A stretch of 64,000 bases of DNA from Selaginella tamariscina (lineage: Eukaryota; Streptophyta; Lycopodiopsida; Selaginellales; Selaginellaceae). The position numbers and the translations under genes are program-made. Below are positions 57,546-64,000 of the stretch, piece by piece. The notes beneath the pieces were generated by a model. It was not told the DNA's origin, made no database searches, and saw only the letters and a program-made list of their open reading frames with translations. The first letter of the stretch is position 1. The number at the start of each line of letters is the position of its first letter. Where the stretch lies: positions 1 through 64,000 of the forward strand of contig PUQB01000665.1 in the NCBI GenBank assembly GCA_003024785.1, given 5' to 3'.

Positions 57546-57549
57546 TTTT

Positions 57550-57890
57550 TAATTGTGTGTACATGTTATGTGTTAAAAGTGTGTGCGTGTGCGTATGTGT
57601 GTTATGTGTTAGATTGTTTCGCTTATAAGGTGTGTTGTATGTGTTTACTGTGTGCGCGTGTGCGTATGTGTTATGTGTTAGATGTTTCAGTTATAAGGTG
57701 TGTGTGTGTATGTTATGTGTTAACTGTGTGCGCATGTGCGTATGTGTTATGTGCTAGATTGTTTGAGTTATACCCCTGCATCTCTTTTTAATGTGTGTAT
57801 ATGTTATGTGTTAATTGTGTGCGTGTGTGTATGTGTTATGTGTTAGATTGTTTGAGTTATAAGATGTGTGTGTGCGTGTGTTTTGTTTGA
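57550..57890. repeat. GT-rich minisatellite, inverted copy of 4985-5330
   Basis: Four to five units contain TATGTGTTATGTGTTAGATT, GTTTGAGTTATAAGG and GTGTGTGCGTATG. The order of units and their variants matches the left array in reverse complement. Confidence 0.8.
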
Positions 57891-58734
57891 GTTTCTCTTT
57901 GCAGAGGCTGGAGGACAGGGAAGCAGATTCAACGATCAACAACAACAGAAGAAGGTAAATATCTCATTAAAATATCACTGGTTGTTTGTTAAACAAGAGA
58001 GTTATAGTCTACATCACACACACACACACACACACACATAGAATGAATGAATACGATTGGGTTATGTTATGCAGACCACAAAACGCCACAAACGGAGCTT
58101 ATGGAAGGCGAATTATGATTTTAATACATACATACATACATATATATGACGGCAGAAAATTTTTGTGCTCAAGTGAGTCCATCAAGATTTAATTTGTGGT
58201 ATGGGATATTCCTTCCGTACTCGACCACTCATACGTGGCAACTGCATTATATTACAAGTGTCTTATTAACTCGACTAATAATAAACTTGATTCAAGATTA
58301 ATTTTATAATTATCTGAATATTTTGATAATATTAAAGAGTCCTCTTTCCCCAGATCTTAGCATGAATATTATTGGTATGGAGTTTACTATTAAAAAATTA
58401 AGCACAATTTAATTTTCTATATTTTTTTGAACATCATAAGGCTATATAGCAAGCGCACACACACGCATATTAACTACAATAACCATTATTATCATTAATT
58501 TGTAATCAATACATTTAAACAATACAATTGAGATTGCGTGTTATTAAATTAAATAGGTTATGAATCAATATATTATTCTGTATACTGTATGTATATTTTA
58601 TAAATGGACCAGTTAATAAAAGTTATTAATTTATACAGTATTATTTTATCTAGGTTGGATTTTGAAATGTTAAATTAAAAAGTATAATTTTATACATATA
58701 TAATAACTTCTGTTGACAGTCGTATGTAAATGTT

Positions 58735-60420
58735 CATGGTTGTTCTTTCTTTGTCTTTACGTATACACACACATGTATTGACGTGGAACATACGACAGAG
58801 CAACTTCATCATGCAACGAGAGTACGGTCTTTCCTCGAACAAGGAGATGTGCATAATGGCTCAAATAATCTTAAAGACACGATTGTAATAATTAAATAAT
58901 CATAAATTTTATATTAAATTCTTTAAACCTTTTAATAAGAACCCATTTAAGTAAATTCTTATAATTTTTATCAATAACAATTTTATTGTTTTATTATTCA
59001 CAAAAACAAAGCGTGAGAAATAATTCTAATTATAACTTAAGACTTGGCTTATCTATTATAGTTATAATTTATTTATTTATATCCACAAATTAATATATCT
59101 ATTTCTTGAAACTCTTAGTATGAAATCATTTTTGTGTTAATTAATTATAATTTTAATTTATAACACGTTTTACATGTTATACATGATTGAAAAAAAATTA
59201 CATTACACAAAAAGATGACAAAAATATAATGAAACACATTTTCCTCAGGTGATGTAATGTGCAAGTGTTGTGAATACCTCACAAGTGTGTGTGTGTTTAA
59301 ATATATATTTCCTTATAATCTAAGGTTATAATCATTTCATTTTCTCTTTAAATTGTTGCATCTTGTGTTTAAGACTTGACTTATCTATTTATATTTATAG
59401 CTTATTATTTATATTTATAAGTTAAATTAATATCTTATTCTTTAACTTTTAAATGAAATAATTTTAAATTTTTTTAATGTTAATTAATTAAAATTTATAT
59501 TTTAAACTTAATAATAATAAATAAAATACACTTTACATGTTTTACATGCTTAGAGAGATTTATAATTCAAATTACACAAATGAATGTGTGGGAAGAGTTA
59601 TTATAAACTTAATTATTTGTTTCTCAAGTTAAAGTATATATCTTATTCTTGAAAAAAAATTATATATTAATTTTTATTTTAATAATATAAATAAACTCTT
59701 ATAATTTTTAACAATAACAACCTTATGGTCTTATTAACAAAAATAATATGGATTAATGCTACATGAGAAGTTAAGATTTGACTTATTTATTTATAATTAT
59801 GACTTATCTATTTATATTTATAAATTAAGACTTTTAAAATTAAATAAAACTTAACTTTTGTATTATTTAATTAATATTATAGTTTTAACTTAATAATATG
59901 ATAAATACAACATGTTACAGTAGAGATTTATAACTGGAACAAATGCATATGGAGAGTTATTCAAATCGGATCTATCTGTATTCACAAGTTAAAATATATA
60001 TCTTATTGTTTAAAGTTTTAAAATTAAATAAAAGAAACTATTAAGTTTTATGTTAATTAATATAAAACAAACTCTTCTAATGTATTGGTCCCATCAATAA
60101 AAGAAAATAAGATTAATGTAGTGTGAGAAATAATTCTAATTATAACTTAAAACTTGTATTTATATGAATATTCTTGAATGTTTTAAAATGAAATAAAAGA
60201 AAATTAATTTTTGTTAATTAATTAAAATTATATTTTTAAAATTAATAACATGATAGACGCAACACGTGTTACGTGTTACATGTTACACGTGATTGAGAGT
60301 CTACAAGAATAAAACAAATAGACGGTTCAGATATAATGGGACACATTTCTTAGTAACACGTCATGTGCAGTATATATATTTCCCTACGGTCTAGGGTTAC
60401 GATCATTTCATTTCTCTGCA
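58735..60420 (-). repeat. Inverted fragment of the MADS-unit spacer with a remnant exon
   Basis: Its reverse complement follows the unit from the penultimate MADS exon (about 58790-58850 on the plus strand: CAACTTCATCATGCAACGAG and GTCTTTCCTCGAACAAGG) through the junction GTGCATAATGGCTCAAATAA. It continues across the AT-rich spacer to the leader-proximal part (TCTAGGGTTACGATCATTTC). It is about 0.8 kb shorter than the complete spacer. It includes an unoccupied target site (ACAT, 59535-59538) for the 13.7 kb element. Confidence 0.8.
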
Positions 60421-60584
60421 AACAGATCATCGACAATTTTATACTATATTCCACTGTCTCTAATACATACTTATATTTATCTTATAAATATAAATTTAAA
60501 TATGTATACATTATTGTATAAATTTGAAATGAAATCTATAAACAAATAAATTATATATATGCATAAATGTAATTATGCTTATGT

Positions 60585-60626
<42 letters not shown>

Positions 60627-62885
60627 TTAGTTGTAAATTATTAATTATTTTTAATATTTATAGATATATATGTACAAATTATATTGTTTATATATATAGT
60701 GTTTTACTTCTTGATTACTTATAATGCAAATATTATGCATTATTAAATAATAATGTCTATATGAAGGAGCTGTTATATGGACACCTAGCTGCTTAACCTA
60801 ATTGCAACCTAATTTTATAATAAAATGTTATATAATATATTTTATAAACATTTTAAATTATAAATTTTAAATAAAATATGAATATAAACTAAGTTTATAT
60901 ATACATTTAAAATTCATTATCTGTAATAGTTTGGAATTTTAGTTTAAATAATTTTGAAAGTTTTAAAATTTTTAATTACAGATTTTATACAATAAATCAC
61001 TATTAAAGTAAATAATAATTATTGAATTTATATAAATTTAGAAGAAGATATTTATAAAATAATAATTTCCTTTTTTGTGTACATAAATATATGTGTGTGT
61101 GTGTGTCGTTAGCTTATATGTATATATTTATGTTTATAATTGATTTATCCTTGAATTTACTAAATATTCTAATTTTTAAATATCCTTGTTAATTTATCTA
61201 AGAGAAAATTTCTTCAGAAATCCTTATTTTTAAAAATATTTTGACATTAACCCTTGCTTATTATCATATAAAATTTATTTAAAATTATCAAATGGATATA
61301 GAAATTTAAATAAATAATTTATTTATTTTTCAACCCTTACATTAAATAAAAAGTCTTATTCTAAATTTATACAATCAAAAACACTATTGCTGCTTTAGTG
61401 AATGAGGATATTAAAATTTAAGTTGCTGAGCAGTGAGAGCGAGGACATTTAAAGTTTAAGTTATGAGTTCAATTCTGGTGGACTATAAGATTGTGTGCCA
61501 CAATACACTTTATTTTCCTATAATTTTTTACTTTAAATTAAATATATAAGTTTAAATTAATTAAACAATTATCCCATACCTTAAATAATTATCCTATTTA
61601 AATATAATAATATATTTATCTACATAGTATTTTTAAAATAATAAAGCAAGATTAATTATAATTTAAATCAATCTTAAAAATTAACCATTGATCTATAATC
61701 TCTAAATATATATTTTTTTCTATAGTTTAAACTATTTTAATGGACTCTTAATTCAATTATTATTTATAATTTAAATTACTTTAATGAATTCTTAACTCAA
61801 TTATTATTTTTAACATGATGAATTTATCTCTAATTTAGATTTTCTTAATTCTTTTTCTCAAATTACTTTATAAATATGATAACTTAAATCTTTATTTCAA
61901 ATTATTATGCATAAGTGATAATTTAACTTTATCTTTTTCAAGTTACTATGTGTAAGTAATAACACAAAATTTCTCTTTTAAGTTATTATGTGTATGTAAT
62001 AATTTCTCTCTTTAACTTTCTTAAGTTAATATGTATAAGTCATAACTTAACTTTTTCTTTTTCAAATTAATATATCACATAGATACATACATATATATAA
62101 GTTATTGTGTATATGATAACTTCTCTTTTAACTCTTTTTATTTGATGGGGATTCATGATAAAATACACATAATAAATTTATTAGAAGGACTTTCTCTTTT
62201 GAAGTTATTGCGTGTATAAGATATCATATGGAATTTTTTTTATTTATCATTTAAGTGTGTGTGTTAAGTTAAATCTCCATCCATTCTTTCTCTTTCAAAT
62301 TATTGCGTGTATATAATAACTTATTTCTTAGCTATTTAATGGATTATATATTGTCGGACCAGGCATGATTTACAACATGGACACACAAATTATATAAAGA
62401 TTCTTTAGTTTATATTATTTACTAATAAATTACTCACTTTTATGATTAGCACAATGGCTTTAAAGGTAAAGTCCGGGTTGTGGATTCGATTATACTAGGG
62501 TAACTTATTATCTATATTATAAAATGGGGCATATGTTTGTTTGTGACTTAAGATCTAGACAATCTTAATCTGCCTTCTTCACATTTCCCTTTTATGTTAG
62601 GGTTTAAGAATTAACTTTAACCTTCTCGTAAATGACAAGATCTGAGCCGTCCTCTTTTGTGTTAATCTATTTAACTTTAACCTTTTAAAAAGTGGCGAGA
62701 TAGTTTGAGGTTATCGTTAGAGTTATCCAGAAAGTGTAATTTCAACCCTTATACGTGACAATATCTGAGTTGTCCTGTTGATATTAGGATCGTCTAAAAA
62801 AATTAAATTTAGCCTTGTTATAATCGCAGTTAGCACAATGGCCCTAAGAAAAAGTTAAAACACTCGTAAGTGTCATCCCTTTTAA
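60421..62885. repeat. AT-rich direct repeat, right copy
   Basis: This is the same-orientation copy of 7047-9455, with indels including a long TA run at 60586-60622 and a tRNA-promoter-like GGATTCGATTATACT near 62492. No coding potential was seen. It joins directly to the inverted MADS spacer on its left and to scrambled MADS leader pieces (62890-62970) on its right. Confidence 0.8.
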
Positions 62886-62964
62886 AACATTGTCAGTCAG
62901 ATATTATATATACTGAAACAAGTAAAGGGAAAATGAAATCATCACATGGATATGCGTATATATA

Positions 62965-64000
62965 ATATATTGCCAGTCCCAGAAGGCAGTTCATCATTTG
63001 AGCCATTATGCACCATCGTAAGATACATCTATAACACTCATATGCATGTATAAGATAAAACACACAGGAGAGAATCGCAAAGTAAAGTTATACGCTCGTT
63101 AGAGTTGACCATAAGGATTCGACCTTATATGAAAAATGCACAGGAATGAAATGAAAGAAAATAAAAATTCTGCATGCTCACCTTCATGCCCCCCATTTGC
63201 AACTCTTGCTGTTGTCAAGGTTAACACGTTTTAGAGAAGAACAGGAATTCTACAACAAAACCACAAACTACATACCTTACGGAGCCGTATGTATCTTCAA
63301 GCTGCTTCAGCCCCTCCATATCAAGCGCTCCAATATGCTCTTCGAAGAAACTGCAAGCAAAATATATAAACTTTGCCACATCCATAAGACTTGGAGTCAC
63401 CTACCGGCTTTTTTCAGCCAAGCCTCCTTCTCCTTTTGGCTTTCTGTCACATCCCTATAATGCTCCTGGACATATAGAAAAGCTTCTAGCTACTCTTAAC
63501 AGTAGTGAGACATCACTTATTATGTACCAGGCTGTCATAGTTGGAGTTGCTATCAAACAAAAACAACCAGTCAAGAACAACTTGAAGTGTCTATGTATGT
63601 TTCTATTTGCATGCACATGCAAACATGCATTCATTCTCTCTCTCTTTATCAGTTTAATAAACTATACGAAACTCACCAAGATTCTTCTTCTTTAACCTCA
63701 TGATCACTAGGACGTATCTTATTGAGGATCTGCAGTGGGAAACCAACACGTAATGGAGTTTAGCACGAAGACTAGGTAAATACAGCCGGACTTACTTTTT
63801 CGGATGCAACCCGCCTGTAATCAGGAAAGACCATCGTAAGTGAAACACCAGCATATGTAAAAATGGAATTTTACCTCTTGTTTTTTTCATCCTGAGGCAG
63901 CGAAATGAAATTGGAAATGGTTTCCTCAAATCTGCAAGTATCAAGGATCTTGTATCATGAAAATGTATATAGTAAAATCATATCTGGGACGAATGGAGTA
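62965..64000 (-). pseudogene. MIKC*-type MADS-box gene, copy 4, partial (continues past the window)
   Basis: From TGCCAGTCCCAGAAGGCAG on, this matches copies 1-3 through the same small exons up to the exon ending FEETISNF (about 63927) and the following intron. The MADS-box exon itself lies beyond the window. The K-like exon keeps the CTTACGG donor form seen in copy 1 but lacks one T internally, and the next exon upstream in gene order lacks one G. The 3' end is cut within the exon preceding the penultimate one. Just before it (62890-62965) are small scrambled pieces of the gene's leader region. Confidence 0.8.

Larger units (their letters stand above)
56296..58400. repeat. Right arm of the large dispersed inverted duplication
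   Basis: Inverted relative to 4440-6318. This arm is the fuller copy: it keeps the whole first CLC-like exon and is contiguous upstream with two more Piezo-like exons. A further exon-like block at 57905-57955 (acceptor TTTGCAG, donor GTAAAT; one reading GGQGSRFNDQQQQKK) is shared by both arms and unassigned. The arm ends near TTACTATTAAAA at about 58400. Confidence 0.85.

Noticed and set aside
62445-62500. tRNA or SINE promoter-like boxes (TTAGCACAATGG and GGATTCGATTATACT)
   Set aside because: A box A/box B-like pair is present, but no cloverleaf can be folded with proper arms, and the left copy (around 9030-9060) lacks the second box.

Overview
The window reads as AT-rich nuclear DNA from a land plant. 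It has GT-AG introns and long CA/CT/TA microsatellites. It also has an interstitial plant-type telomeric motif (CCCTAAA) and fragments of plant gene families: MIKC*-type MADS-box, LAG1 ceramide synthase, acyl-ACP desaturase, class III carboxylesterase, CLC and Piezo. I cannot name the species. Gene density is low and most host genes are partial or frameshifted, so the region looks like a repeat-rich, decaying, much rearranged accessory or heterochromatic segment. Many differences between near-identical copies are homopolymer indels, so some frameshifts may be assembly errors.

Layout. 1-4274: 3' part of a decayed Ty3/gypsy element (+) with a possible 3' LTR. 4440-6318: an arm inverted relative to 56296-58400; both carry Piezo-like and CLC-like exons. 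7047-9455: AT-rich block repeated directly at 60421-62885. 9.9-18 kb: a graveyard of host gene fragments (ceramide synthase split by a hAT-like insertion with target duplication, a PIF/Harbinger-like element with a MYB/SANT-like ORF, an acyl-ACP desaturase exon, a carboxylesterase pseudogene, a homeodomain-like fragment). 21.8-33.4 kb: a tandem array of about 4.25 kb units, each with an MIKC* MADS-box gene on the minus strand. Copy 1 keeps the 3' exons, copies 2 and 3 lack them, and a fourth partial copy runs off the right end.

33429-47114: the most striking object, a 13.7 kb insertion in the spacer of the third unit. It is bounded by a 27-bp terminal inverted repeat (24/27 identical) and a 4-bp ATGT target duplication, and three empty sites are present in the same window. 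Inside are two divergently oriented gene blocks. The minus-strand block encodes a DUF7869-like protein (candidate transposase). The plus-strand block has a C-terminus resembling a beta-class (permuted) DNA/RNA methyltransferase. A smaller unknown ORF cluster follows. Directly upstream of each divergent gene lies an array of the palindrome GGCGGGATTAATCCCGCC, and a near-perfect 24-nt-stem hairpin sits in the leader of the plus-strand gene. I infer a large DNA transposon, possibly of an undescribed type, with shared cis-regulatory palindromes and a methyltransferase-like cargo or transposition factor.

48380-54635: decayed gypsy integrase, an unidentified ORF cluster, and a second gypsy relic on the minus strand. 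55-58.4 kb: the fuller copy of the Piezo-like/CLC-like block. 58735-64000: an inverted fragment of the MADS-unit spacer, the second copy of the AT-rich block, and MADS copy 4. No rRNA, convincing tRNA or CRISPR array was seen.
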